Source of the DNA: an uncultured Rhizobiaceae group bacterium
GTDB lineage: Bacteria; Pseudomonadota; Alphaproteobacteria; Rhizobiales; Rhizobiaceae
Direction: 5' to 3'
Assembly (NCBI GenBank): GCA_947501445.1
Contig: CANMVS010000012.1
Coordinates: 120,893 to 184,892, forward strand
DNA length: 64,000 nucleotides
The translations under genes were made by a program, and so were the position numbers. Positions within the stretch are counted from its first letter, which is position 1, and each line of letters begins with the position of its first letter. Below the pieces are notes generated by a model. The model made no database searches. It saw only the letters and a list, made by a program, of their open reading frames with translations, and was not told the DNA's origin. Positions 7,974 through 16,481 of the stretch are shown piece by piece.

Positions 7974-9626
7974 GTGAAGCTGTTTGATAAAACCGGATTG
8001 AAACTGTTACCGCTGCTTCTGGGGCTTGTATTTCTTGCAGCCTCCCTCACCCCATCGCTGATACCGCGCGGCTGGCTGGTTCAGGGTGTGCTCGGCGGAT
8101 TGGTGATGGCGCTCGGCTATATGATCGGTCGCTTTGTGGTCAGCGTCTGGCGGTTGATGGAACTACCGGAACTGAAAGGCCGTGCAGCAGCAATATTCTA
8201 CGCGGTCATCGGGGTTCCTGTCCTTGCGGTGCTCATTATTTGCATTTCCAATGCGCTTGCCTGGCAAAACGGTATCCGTGAACGCATGGGTGTGGAACTG
8301 ATGCAAAGCAGTCACACGGTGCAGATGATGCTCGTGGCATTTGTTGTTTTTGTGATTCTGGTCCTGGTCGGCCTTTTGCTGCGTATTGCTTTTGATCGGG
8401 TACGCCATTGGCTTTATCGCTATATGCCAAAACGCACCGCCAATGTGGCGGGTTTTATACTCACCGTATTGGTTGTATTCATCGTCACCCGTGATGGCGT
8501 TCTGGATAACGTCATTTCTGCGATGGATAAATCCTACACGCTCGGTCAGGCGCTGTTTGATACGGCCCCACCGACCCCAACCGATGCGCGCGTCACAGGC
8601 AGCGCGGCATCGTTGATTGACTGGGGCGCAATGGGTCAGCCTGGCAGAGACTATGTGACAACCGGACCTGACGCTGGCGCAATTGCAAGATTTACCGGAC
8701 GTGATGCGCTGCAGCCGGTCCGCGTCTATGCCGGACTGGCGCAAGCCGATACCGCCGACGAACGTGCTGAAATCGCTCTGGAAGAACTCAAGCGCCAGGG
8801 CGGATTTGAACGGGAAGTCCTGATCGTTGCCCTACCCACCGGCACCGGTTGGCTTGATCCAGGCGCTATGGACACAGTTGAATATATGCACGGTGGTGAT
8901 ACGGCGACGATCGCTGTTCAATATTCCTATCTGCAATCGCCGCTTGCGCTGGTTCTGGAAACACGCTCCGGGCTCGACCAGGCCCGTTCGCTGATTAACA
9001 AGGTACATTCCCATTGGCGTTCCCTGCCAAAGGAAACACGGCCGCGCCTTTATATCCATGGCCTTAGCCTGGGCTCATGGTCGTCCATGTATGGCACTGA
9101 TCTGTTCACGCTGCTGGACAATCCGATTAATGGCGCCCTTTGGGTCGGGCCACCGTTTCCTTCATCCATGTGGAACAATATTGTTGCCGAGCGCAACCCG
9201 GGCAGCCCCTATGTTTTACCGGAAATTGGTGATGGGCGGCTGGTGCGTTTTGCAAATCACGAGCAGAGCCCCGGTGGGCCTGATGGCTGGGGCGATATAC
9301 GCATTGTCTATCTGCAATATGCCAGTGACCCTATCGTGTTCTATGAACCGGCATCGCTCTTTCGTGCACCGGTATGGATGAATGAACCGCCCGCCAAGGA
9401 TGTTTCACCGGATATGCGCTTCATGCCCGTTGTCACCAAGTTCCAGCTTGCGGTCGATATGGCGCTGGCCAACTCTGCGCCGCCAGGATACGGCCATGCC
9501 TATTATGGGCCCGATTACATCAGGCCATGGGTTGCAGTGACAGCGCCAGATAACTGGAGCGAAACAGATACCCAGCGCCTGATCGAACACTGCGACCAGG
9601 GCTTTCAGATTGGATGCAGAAACTAA
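7974..9626 (+). CDS. Membrane-anchored alpha/beta-hydrolase family protein (COG4425 type)
   Basis: About 550 residues. The N-terminal 150 residues form four or so membrane helices, beginning with a segment that contains LTPSLIPRGW, characteristic of the membrane part of this family. The C-terminal half is a hydrolase domain with the nucleophile elbow GLSLGS (serine near residue 365). A GTG at 7974 is taken as start; TTG at 7935 is in frame and equally lacks a strong ribosome site. The family is conserved but its substrate is not known; a lipid or polyhydroxyalkanoate-like ester has been guessed from the fold only. Two copies of the 99-base palindromic element follow directly. Confidence 0.85.
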   Translation: MKLFDKTGLKLLPLLLGLVFLAASLTPSLIPRGWLVQGVLGGLVMALGYMIGRFVVSVWRLMELPELKGRAAAIFYAVIGVPVLAVLIICISNALAWQNGIRERMGVELMQSSHTVQMMLVAFVVFVILVLVGLLLRIAFDRVRHWLYRYMPKRTANVAGFILTVLVVFIVTRDGVLDNVISAMDKSYTLGQALFDTAPPTPTDARVTGSAASLIDWGAMGQPGRDYVTTGPDAGAIARFTGRDALQPVRVYAGLAQADTADERAEIALEELKRQGGFEREVLIVALPTGTGWLDPGAMDTVEYMHGGDTATIAVQYSYLQSPLALVLETRSGLDQARSLINKVHSHWRSLPKETRPRLYIHGLSLGSWSSMYGTDLFTLLDNPINGALWVGPPFPSSMWNNIVAERNPGSPYVLPEIGDGRLVRFANHEQSPGGPDGWGDIRIVYLQYASDPIVFYEPASLFRAPVWMNEPPAKDVSPDMRFMPVVTKFQLAVDMALANSAPPGYGHAYYGPDYIRPWVAVTAPDNWSETDTQRLIEHCDQGFQIGCRN

Positions 9627-9655
9627 CCAGCGCATCCTCTCCGGGTGGGAGTCTA

Positions 9656-9754
9656 GACCGTTTCACGTTTTGTTAGAAACGGGACAACGGTGTTGGCCTT
9701 TGATTTCGTTGATGCATTCAGGTTTTGCCGATTCCGTCAAAACATGAATTGCTC
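9656..9754 (+). repeat. 99-bp palindromic intergenic element, copy 1
   Basis: Begins GACCGTTTCACGTTTTG and ends AACATGAATTGCTC. It is flanked on both sides by TA (9654-9655 and 9755-9756), as expected if TA is duplicated on insertion. The ends are imperfect inverted repeats (consensus about 20 of 27 positions). Inside are three hairpins: CCGTTTC/GAAACGG, GACA/TGTC, and one with about 11 pairs near the right end. It lies 29 bases after the hydrolase stop codon. Confidence 0.9.
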
Positions 9755-9780
9755 TAAAAGGCGCTTGGTGGTGTTGACCA

Positions 9781-9879
9781 GACCGTTTCACGTTTTGTCA
9801 GAAACGGGACGACGGTGTTGGCCTTTGATTTTGTTGATACATTCAGGTTTTGCCGATACCGCCAAAACATGAATTGCTT
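9781..9879 (+). repeat. 99-bp palindromic intergenic element, copy 2
   Basis: Same orientation as copy 1 and separated from it by 26 bases. The left flank is CA rather than TA; the right flank keeps TA (9880-9881). It ends 13 bases from the stop of the convergent ABC-2 permease, so the tandem pair fills the whole space between the two convergent genes and could serve as a bidirectional transcript end. Confidence 0.9.
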
Positions 9880-9892
9880 TAACAGGTCCCTG

Positions 9893-10654
9893 CTAAGTCT
9901 TTATTCTGTAACCCGTTTTGAATATCCACCAGATGATGCCAAGGCACAGCGACAGAAACAGGAATATCATTGCAACACTGATCCCAACATTGATGTCTGC
10001 ATTACCAAAGAAACTCCATCGGAAACCGGATATCAGATAGACGACCGGATTAAACAGGGTGACAGTCTGCCAAACCGGCGGCAACATGTTGATGGAATAA
10101 AAACTGCCGCCCAGGAAGACCAGCGGTGTGATTACCAGCAGCGGTATCAGTTGCAATTGCTCAAAATTTTGCGCCCATATGCCAACGATAAAGCCGAACA
10201 GGCTGAAGGAAATGCAGGTCAGGACAAGGAATACCAACATCCAGACGGGATGTTCTATGTGAAGATCAACAAAGAATGTGGCCGTCACCAAAATGATAAG
10301 CCCAATCGCCAGCGCCTTTGTAGCGGCAGCACCAACATAGCCCAGCACGATCTCCAGGAAGGATATTGGCGCAGACATAAGTTCAAAGATCGTGCCAATG
10401 AATTTTGGAAAATAGATGCCGAATGCGGCATTGGTTACACTTTGCGTCAGCACAGTCAACATGATCAGCCCCGGCACTATAAAGGCACCATAGCTGACAC
10501 CGTCAACCTCCTGAATGCGCGAGCCTATCGCCGCACCAAAGACAACGAAATAGAGCGACGTCGATATAACCGGGGAAACGATGCTCTGCAGCAGCGTGCG
10601 AAATGTACGCGACATTTCAAATACATAAATTGCTTTAACTGCCTGAAGGTTCAT
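9893..10654 (-). CDS. ABC-2 type exporter permease
   Basis: A 253-residue membrane protein with six hydrophobic helices and the ABC-2 permease signature in its middle (helices around [18 protein letters not shown] and the conserved [12 protein letters not shown] loop near residue 185). This pattern is seen in NodJ- and DrrB-like exporters. Its ATG overlaps the ATPase stop by 4 bases, so both parts are coupled. The substrate may be a polysaccharide, lipid or drug; nothing nearby decides. The gene ends next to two palindromic elements. Confidence 0.9.
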   Translation of the reverse strand: MNLQAVKAIYVFEMSRTFRTLLQSIVSPVISTSLYFVVFGAAIGSRIQEVDGVSYGAFIVPGLIMLTVLTQSVTNAAFGIYFPKFIGTIFELMSAPISFLEIVLGYVGAAATKALAIGLIILVTATFFVDLHIEHPVWMLVFLVLTCISFSLFGFIVGIWAQNFEQLQLIPLLVITPLVFLGGSFYSINMLPPVWQTVTLFNPVVYLISGFRWSFFGNADINVGISVAMIFLFLSLCLGIIWWIFKTGYRIKT

Positions 10655-11577
10655 GATTTTTCCTTCACAAGATCAACAAAAATATCTTCAAGCGAACTCT
10701 GACTGGTCTGAACATCGCGAATTCGAATTCCTTCACTGCCCAGGTCATTGAGCAAGGCTGTGATGCCGGTTCGATCACCCTGTGTGTCATAGGTAAAAGT
10801 CAGCGCGCTGCCGTCTTCAGTGCGTTGTAGCTCGTATTTTTCCAGCGCATCGGGCACCTGTTCCAGCGGCGTTTGAAGATCAATGCGCATCTGTTTGCTG
10901 CCCAGCCGCCCCATCAGGGCCGCTTTATCCTCTGCAAGCACAAGCTGACCATCACTGATGATGCCAATACGATCAGCAATGGCCTCAGCTTCCTCAATAT
11001 AGTGGGTCGTGAGAATAATGGTCACGCCACTCCTTTTCAGTTCACGAACAATGGCCCACATGCTTTTTCGCAGCTCCACATCCACACCGGCAGTCGGTTC
11101 ATCCAGAAACAGCACACGTGGTTCATGGGATAGTGCCTTGGCAATCAATACGCGGCGTTTCATGCCACCGGAGAGCTGGTTGAGTGCCGAGTTCCTTTTG
11201 TCGAGCAGCGAAAGCTGGCCAAGAATATTCTCAATCAGCGCCGGGTTGCGTGGTTTGCCGAACAGCCCCCTTGAAAAACTGACCGTACGAAAGACGGTTT
11301 CAAAAGGCTCAAGAACAATTTCCTGCGGAACGAGACCAATAAGTGCCCGGCATTTCCGATAATCATCAATGACATCAAATCCACCCACGGTGATTTTCCC
11401 GCGGCTGGGTGAGACGAGGCCGCAAATACTCGATATGAGGGTTGTTTTCCCGGCTCCATTGGGACCAAGCAAGGCAAGAATTTCGCCTTCCTCTATATCC
11501 AGCGAAACATCACGAAGTGCCTGATGCCCCCCGTCATAGGTTTTTGAGAGGTTTTTAATGGAAACAATCGGTGCCAC
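10651..11577 (-). CDS. ABC-2 type exporter ATP-binding protein
   Basis: A 308-residue ATPase with Walker [10 protein letters not shown] (about residues 38-46), signature LSGGMKRR, Walker [13 protein letters not shown] and switch histidine in TTHYIEEAE. The C-terminal 80 residues form the extra domain found in DrrA/CcmA/NodI-like exporters. The start is GTG (11575-11577), with AGGA about 10 bases upstream. It powers the permease encoded directly after it. The gene pair has no regulator of its own nearby. Confidence 0.92.
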   Translation of the reverse strand: MAPIVSIKNLSKTYDGGHQALRDVSLDIEEGEILALLGPNGAGKTTLISSICGLVSPSRGKITVGGFDVIDDYRKCRALIGLVPQEIVLEPFETVFRTVSFSRGLFGKPRNPALIENILGQLSLLDKRNSALNQLSGGMKRRVLIAKALSHEPRVLFLDEPTAGVDVELRKSMWAIVRELKRSGVTIILTTHYIEEAEAIADRIGIISDGQLVLAEDKAALMGRLGSKQMRIDLQTPLEQVPDALEKYELQRTEDGSALTFTYDTQGDRTGITALLNDLGSEGIRIRDVQTSQSSLEDIFVDLVKEKS

Positions 11578-11671
11578 GGCTGGTCCTGTATTCTAAGGGT
11601 TACAAAAATTGGTGGATCGCATTTTCAATACGACAAGACGCTTGATTGCCGCAGCGTACCGGTGCCTGATT

Positions 11672-12415
11672 TCATGAGGAATTGTGTTCGTCCGCAGCAT
11701 AGGCTTCTGCGTCCTGGAGCAGCGAGAAAACTTCCTGATCATCAATCCCCAAGATTGTAAGATTTTCAGCAAGATTTTGAATATAGCCCAGACTGGAGCC
11801 ACGAAAACCCTTGCCTGTGGCAATATATTGAACCTGCATTGCCCGTGTCAGATTTGTTTTGATCCTTCTGACACGGTGATTGGCAACAAATGTCAAAGCA
11901 ACAATTTTGGTATTGCCGCAATCGGCATGCACAATTTTCGGTATATAGGCCCCTGTGAGCATCTCGCGTCGCCACAGGATTTCGGTTTCGGCATTGCATT
12001 GCTCCGCGGCGATCCGAAAAGCAAGCCCGGTACAGCCATTCCCTTCATCCAGGGCAGCCATCAGGCCGGGCCTATTTGGTGTGCCCCGTCCACCCAGATC
12101 ATCTTTGAGACAGAACTGCCGGGCGTAACCTGCAACGCTCGCCAGACGAACCTCTTCGAACTGAAAACCCGGGTCCCACATCAAGGAACCATAGGCAAAT
12201 ACCCACAAATCCCCATTCAAGTGTCCGGCCAGTGCCAGCTTACGGGAGGCTTCGCGTTCGGCATCACTCATGCGCCATTTTTTAGGCCCGCCAGATGCGC
12301 GCATTCTTTTGTCCAGATCGGCAGGTTGGAATGTGCGAAAATAGGATTTATTCGGGTCAATTACTTTATCGCGCAGCTCCGGATGGTGCACAAACGGGTC
12401 CCGTTTCACGTTCAT
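11672..12415 (-). CDS. chaC: Glutathione-specific gamma-glutamylcyclotransferase, ChaC family
   Basis: A 247-residue protein. The motif LWVFAYGSLMWDPGF near residue 70 is the FxYGSL glycine-rich substrate loop of the cyclotransferase fold, and the downstream RGTPNRPGL and WRREM segments match ChaC proteins; the glutamate of WRREM lies where the catalytic acid is expected. ChaC cleaves cytosolic glutathione to 5-oxoproline and Cys-Gly. The ATG at 12413-12415 follows GAGGGAA, so the frame extension to 12451 is not used. It stands alone between the exporter and the cupin gene. A hydantoinase/oxoprolinase-type pair (HyuA/HyuB) lies 7 kb away, but no link is visible. Confidence 0.88.
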   Translation of the reverse strand: MNVKRDPFVHHPELRDKVIDPNKSYFRTFQPADLDKRMRASGGPKKWRMSDAEREASRKLALAGHLNGDLWVFAYGSLMWDPGFQFEEVRLASVAGYARQFCLKDDLGGRGTPNRPGLMAALDEGNGCTGLAFRIAAEQCNAETEILWRREMLTGAYIPKIVHADCGNTKIVALTFVANHRVRRIKTNLTRAMQVQYIATGKGFRGSSLGYIQNLAENLTILGIDDQEVFSLLQDAEAYAADEHNSS

Positions 12416-12601
12416 TTCCCTCGTCCCTCGCCCAGCCCCGGTACAGTGCATAAAAACACCGCCACCCCTAAATAGGTCCCCAAAACCAAATAGCCAGAGC
12501 GCGCCTCAATCAAAATCAAATTTGACCGGGACGATACGGGGCGTCAAGCACGCCCTGATTTTTTCTGAGTTACACTATCGGGCAGAGCCGGGGACACTGA
12601 C

Positions 12602-13711
12602 CTAAAGTGTATCATGCCTGTGCGTAGCGAATTCGCCCGGAAGCGAAACTTCCAGCAGCTCAAGATCGTCCGAACACTGTGAATACTGTGTTCGCACGCC
12701 GGGTGGAACCACAAAGCCATCGCCCGGGCTCAGGCTGTGGGCGTTGTCGCCATCGCCATTGAGCGTCATCGTTCCCTCCATCACAAAGGAGAAAAGGATA
12801 TCGCTGTCATGTGAGCTGATGCCCGGGGCATCGCCACCCGACGCTCGTCGTGCAACCTGCACATTGGCAACACCAGCGGTTCCCTTGCAAATACCCGTAT
12901 CGCGGTGCTCAAACCCATTGATGCGCCAGGGCGACCATTGGGCTTCGGCCACCTTGTGATGCACAAAACGCTGCCCGCCAAAGATGCGATCAGGATTCCT
13001 GGTCGCTGTCGGCAACACCATATCATGGTCTATTGTGGTGATATGTTCGGCCGGTACGCCGATCTCAATTACCTCTACATTATCCGATGCTTCCAGAACC
13101 CGATGACGAATTTCCGGCGGTTGAATGACGCAATCTCCAGCGCCAAGACGGATAGGACCTCCCTGATCTTCGTAAATCACATCGACCCAGCCGCGATAAC
13201 AATAGATCAGCTGAAAACCAACCGTGTGGTAATGCACCATATCAGGGACCGGTCCACCATCCGGAATGCGGATATGGCTGGCGATGATCGATCCACCGAG
13301 GCGGTCGGGAATCAGATCGCGGTAGTGCATCCCGGCCCGGCCGATAATCCATGGTGCACGGTCCTTGAGCCTGCGCACAACAAATGAATGCTGGGTTGTC
13401 GGTTGCTGGAGTGGTGGATTGGCATCAACGATTTCCACCCGCATGCCATTTGGGGCGGTCAGTTCGGTTTTGCCTGATGCAAATTGCAGCGGATCATCGC
13501 ACAGCAGGCGCAAGGTGCCAGCGTTATCTGCAACCCCTCGTTCCAGACGCAGCCGCACACCATAGCCCGATACAACGGCAATGGCCGGATCATCCGCTGG
13601 AAAGATTTGCTCCAGTCGAAATCCCAGGACATTGGTAAAAAAAGGCAAATCGAGTTTCAGGTCCTCTGTAGACACCCGAACCTCGGCACGTGTGACTTCA
13701 TTTGTGGGCAT
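12602..13711 (-). CDS. VOC/glyoxalase-like domain fused to two cupin domains
   Basis: A 369-residue protein. Residues 5-100 (TRAEVRVSTEDLKLDLPFF, then NVLGFRLEQIF) resemble a vicinal-oxygen-chelate domain. About 130-215 is a first cupin with a metal-site pattern (YHTVGFQ...GDCVIQPPEIRH), and 280-360 a second cupin (SHDSDILFSFVMEG...GDGFVVPPG). The ATG at 13709-13711 follows AGGAGG by 7 bases. Cupin/VOC proteins include dioxygenases and isomerases; no activity can be assigned. It lies downstream of the XRE-cupin regulator, with a palindromic element between them, and near a divergent cytochrome P450, suggesting a shared oxidative pathway. Confidence 0.8.
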   Translation of the reverse strand: MPTNEVTRAEVRVSTEDLKLDLPFFTNVLGFRLEQIFPADDPAIAVVSGYGVRLRLERGVADNAGTLRLLCDDPLQFASGKTELTAPNGMRVEIVDANPPLQQPTTQHSFVVRRLKDRAPWIIGRAGMHYRDLIPDRLGGSIIASHIRIPDGGPVPDMVHYHTVGFQLIYCYRGWVDVIYEDQGGPIRLGAGDCVIQPPEIRHRVLEASDNVEVIEIGVPAEHITTIDHDMVLPTATRNPDRIFGGQRFVHHKVAEAQWSPWRINGFEHRDTGICKGTAGVANVQVARRASGGDAPGISSHDSDILFSFVMEGTMTLNGDGDNAHSLSPGDGFVVPPGVRTQYSQCSDDLELLEVSLPGEFATHRHDTL

Positions 13712-13748
13712 AATGCCTCCTGCCGGTTTGTTCAAAATTGTTTATTCA

Positions 13749-13847
13749 AACCGATTCACGTTTTGTCAGAAACGGGACAACGGTGTCGGATTTTGATTTT
13801 GTTGATGCATTCAGGTTTTGCCGATCCCGTCAAAACCTGAATTGCTC
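13749..13847 (+). repeat. 99-bp palindromic intergenic element, copy 3 (overlaps a coding region)
   Basis: The ends are slightly degenerate: the left end reads AACCGATTCACG and the flanks are CA and TG instead of TA. Its right third lies inside the reading frame of the XRE-cupin regulator on the opposite strand and supplies the last codons and the TGA stop (13811-13813). It separates the regulator gene from the VOC-cupin gene. Confidence 0.88.
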
Positions 13848-14464
13848 TGGTTGATTTCAGCGGTTGCCAACATCTGCTCGGCAGATGTGATAACCAATAT
13901 TCGTGCAGGCTGCGCGCTGGCACTGACATAGGCATGCGGCATTTTCCCATCGAAGTAGATACTATCCCCCATGCCCAACAGAAGCGGCGCGTAATGTTCG
14001 CTATGCAAGGTCAGGCTGCCGTCCAGAACATGAAGAAACTCCTCACCATCATGCCCCTTGCATCCGCCTGCGTCCTCGAGCGTAGAGGCTGTGACATCAT
14101 TGATAAATGGCTGCATGGATTTGCGGTTGATATCCGCGCACAGCATCTGTGCAACAAAGCCCGGTGTTTTGAATTCTGCGCCCTCGCCGGCGCGGGTAAT
14201 ACTGCGCACACCAACAGCCAGCGGGGTGATTTCCGTTTCGAAAAACGCAGAAACATCAACCTCCAGAAAAGCGGCAAGGCGATAAAGCTTATGCGCCGAT
14301 ATCTCACTTTGATCATTCTCTATGCGTGAAAGGGTCGCTTCAGATATTCCGGTCCCCTGTGCCAGTCCTCCCAGCGTAACCGACCTAGACCGGCGAACCG
14401 TGCGTATCATCTGGCCGATACGCAATTCGTTTGAGGCGGGGCTGTTTGCCGAAGTCAAATCCAT
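13811..14464 (-). CDS. XRE family regulator with C-terminal cupin domain
   Basis: A 217-residue regulator. Residues 14-70 form an XRE helix-turn-helix (LGGLAQGTGISEATLSRIEN), and residues 110-200 a small-molecule-binding cupin (GHDGEEFLHVLDGSLTLHSE). Such MmsR/PuuR-like proteins sense a metabolite. About the last ten residues (after NQS) are encoded by the palindromic element inserted at the 3' end, so the native C-terminus has been replaced. It is divergent from the P450 gene, and two direct repeats of a near-palindrome lie between them, making control of the P450 and VOC-cupin genes likely. Confidence 0.9.
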   Translation of the reverse strand: MDLTSANSPASNELRIGQMIRTVRRSRSVTLGGLAQGTGISEATLSRIENDQSEISAHKLYRLAAFLEVDVSAFFETEITPLAVGVRSITRAGEGAEFKTPGFVAQMLCADINRKSMQPFINDVTASTLEDAGGCKGHDGEEFLHVLDGSLTLHSEHYAPLLLGMGDSIYFDGKMPHAYVSASAQPARILVITSAEQMLATAEINQSNSGFDGIGKT

Positions 14465-14511
14465 GGCAGTCCAATTTCCAATATCAACGGAGCAAACGAG
14501 CGTGAGTTTTG

Positions 14512-14544
14512 TTTCATAATTGCAATTTATTTCATATTTGAAAT
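14512..14544. promoter_or_regulatory. Tandem operator-like repeats between the XRE regulator and the P450
   Basis: TTTCATAATTGCAAT (14512-14526) and TTTCATATTTGAAAT (14530-14544) agree at 13 of 15 positions and start 18 bases apart. The second contains the perfect dyad ATTTCA-tatt-TGAAAT. Their place between divergent genes fits binding sites for the XRE-cupin regulator. Confidence 0.55.
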
Positions 14545-14653
14545 ATTGATCTCCGATTGAAATGTCAAGTTAGGATACGTCGAACCGGTTGAAATTCTAC
14601 GGGCGCCGTGACATCGTCACCCACACAGCGTCAGTCAATGGTTCTCAAACAAC

Positions 14654-15913
14654 ATGAAAAGTGCCAGCGAAATGCATGAATCCGTAGCAAATATTGCGGA
14701 AACGCAAGTCGACAATTTCGATCTTCGCCAGCTTCCAGAGGATTTCTACACGGATCCATCCCCCTATTATCACCGCTTGCGCAACGAGACGCCGGTGCGA
14801 AAAATGCCAGACGGATCCATTCTACTGACGCGGCATGCGGATCTGGACAGGGTCTATCGCGATACCAAAACATTTTCCTCTGACAAGCATGTAGAGTTCA
14901 AACCCAAATTCGGTGACAGTCCCCTTTTTCAACATCACACAACAAGCCTCGTCTTTAGTGACGATCCGTTGCATGGACGTGTTCGCAAGGCCATTGTCGG
15001 TGCACTTGCTCCACGCGCACTTGCACCGCTGGAGCCGCAGGTTGAAAACATTGTTGACGGTCTGATCAGCGCGATTAAACCGGATGCCCCTTTTGATGCG
15101 GTAAATCAATTCGCTTCCCTGCTGCCCATCGAGATCATCGGTGATCTACTATGCGTGCCGCGCGACGAACGCGATCATCTCAGAGACTGGTCACTCGCCA
15201 TTCTGGGTGCACTGGAACCTGAAATATCGACTGAAAAATTTGACCACGGCAACGGGGCTGTTTTGGAGTTCCTGCAATATCTCAAACATCTGGTGGAACG
15301 CCGCCGCGTGGAAATGACAGACAGTGACGATGATATCTTGAGCCGCCTGATACGCGATGTGGATTTACCGGACGGCCTGCTGCCGCATGAATTGCTTCAC
15401 AATTGTATATTTATCTTGAATGCCGGTCATGAAACCACAACCAATCTGATTGCCAGCGGCATGCTGCTGCTGTCAGCAATGCCTTCAACCGTGGCGCAAC
15501 TCATGGACAACCCAAAACTATGGGCTGTTGCCGTAGAAGAAATTCTGCGTCTTGAAAGCCCCAACCAGTTGGGCAACCGCCGGGCGCTGCTACCATTTGA
15601 AATCGATGGTGTGTCATTTCCTGCCGGTACGCAGATTACGCTGTGTATTGGTGCCGCCAATCGCGATCCGGCCCGCTTTGACAACCCGGATCAATTTCGT
15701 CTCGACCGGGGAAGGATTGCACATTTTGCCTTTGCGGGCGGTCCGCATCTGTGTGCAGGGATGACGGTAGCGCGCATCGAGGGGCGCGTTGCATTGCGAA
15801 AAATCTTCACCGCATTTCCCGGCCTGATCTGTACAGGTGAGCCAATCCGCGCCAACCGTGCCCGCTTTCGCGGTTTCGATGCTCTGCCAATGACCAGTCG
15901 AACCACGTTGTAA
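14654..15913 (+). CDS. Cytochrome P450
   Basis: A 419-residue soluble bacterial P450. The oxygen-activation helix carries AGHETT at about residues 256-261, the K-helix ExxR motif is in EEILRLES, and the heme-binding loop is FAFAGGPHLCAG with the cysteine ligand near residue 366. The usual glycine pattern FxxGxHxCxG is present. The substrate is unknown. No ferredoxin or ferredoxin reductase gene is adjacent, so electrons must come from elsewhere. The ATG at 14654 has only a weak ribosome site; ATG at 14672 is an alternative. It diverges from the XRE-cupin regulator. Confidence 0.95.
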   Translation: MKSASEMHESVANIAETQVDNFDLRQLPEDFYTDPSPYYHRLRNETPVRKMPDGSILLTRHADLDRVYRDTKTFSSDKHVEFKPKFGDSPLFQHHTTSLVFSDDPLHGRVRKAIVGALAPRALAPLEPQVENIVDGLISAIKPDAPFDAVNQFASLLPIEIIGDLLCVPRDERDHLRDWSLAILGALEPEISTEKFDHGNGAVLEFLQYLKHLVERRRVEMTDSDDDILSRLIRDVDLPDGLLPHELLHNCIFILNAGHETTTNLIASGMLLLSAMPSTVAQLMDNPKLWAVAVEEILRLESPNQLGNRRALLPFEIDGVSFPAGTQITLCIGAANRDPARFDNPDQFRLDRGRIAHFAFAGGPHLCAGMTVARIEGRVALRKIFTAFPGLICTGEPIRANRARFRGFDALPMTSRTTL

Positions 15914-15976
15914 CCGGCCACAGATTGAACACGGCATTGCACAACATACCTGTACAATAGTTCTGATCGATGCCGG

Positions 15977-16480
15977 TCAATTGCCAGAATGGGGCCGTTG
16001 CGTGGCACAAAAAGAACCGATTGCCATGGCGGCAAGAGCCAGTTCAGGTTTAATCATCGCCCCGGCCTCTGCCGGAAAATGTCCCTGCCTGCCAGCCAGG
16101 TTGAGTATCCCGATCGCCGCATCGGCAACAACGACCGGATAGTTGATGAGCGCGCCATATTCCGTGCCTTCAAATCCCTGAAATTCAGGCAACCAGAAGG
16201 CAATTTCCTCTTTGCTGTTGGCAACAATCGGTAATTTACGACAAAGCAGTTGATCAAACCAGGGTGACCGCTTCACCCGATCTGCCTGGCCCAGCGGGTA
16301 TGCCGCCGGATCGCTGGTATATATACGCTCCAGAAAGGTCCCTGCCGGTTGAGGTATCGACAGGGTAAATAGCGTATACCCCGGCGCTTTGCCCAGCCGC
16401 AAAGCCACCAGTTCCAGCAAACTGGCAGTGTCCAGCGCATTCGCATGAACCAGAGCGGCCGGGAACCCTTTGATATTCAC
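15977..16480 (-). CDS. GAF domain-containing protein
   Basis: A 167-residue protein with a GAF-like fold: YTLFTLSIPQPAGTFLERIY, then a segment of acidic and hydrophobic strands and LINYPVVVADAAIGILNLAG, typical of the GAF core. It starts with GTG at 16478-16480, one base after the stop of the M24 peptidase gene, so the pair is co-transcribed. Stand-alone GAF proteins bind small ligands such as nucleotides or metabolites; no output domain is present. In this operon it may sense or bind the substrate of the peptidase/hydantoinase pathway (inference). Confidence 0.7.
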   Translation of the reverse strand: MNIKGFPAALVHANALDTASLLELVALRLGKAPGYTLFTLSIPQPAGTFLERIYTSDPAAYPLGQADRVKRSPWFDQLLCRKLPIVANSKEEIAFWLPEFQGFEGTEYGALINYPVVVADAAIGILNLAGRQGHFPAEAGAMIKPELALAAMAIGSFCATQRPHSGN

Positions 16481-16481
16481 C

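Noticed and set aside
9656..9879. Tandem repeats as a CRISPR array
   Set aside because: Only two ~99-base units with a 26-base gap, no cas genes, and the same unit is scattered singly elsewhere.
9815..10702. Long plus-strand open frame opposite the ABC-2 permease
   Set aside because: Composition is very polar with many Q, R and D, there is no ribosome site, and the opposite frame is a clear membrane protein coupled to an ABC ATPase.
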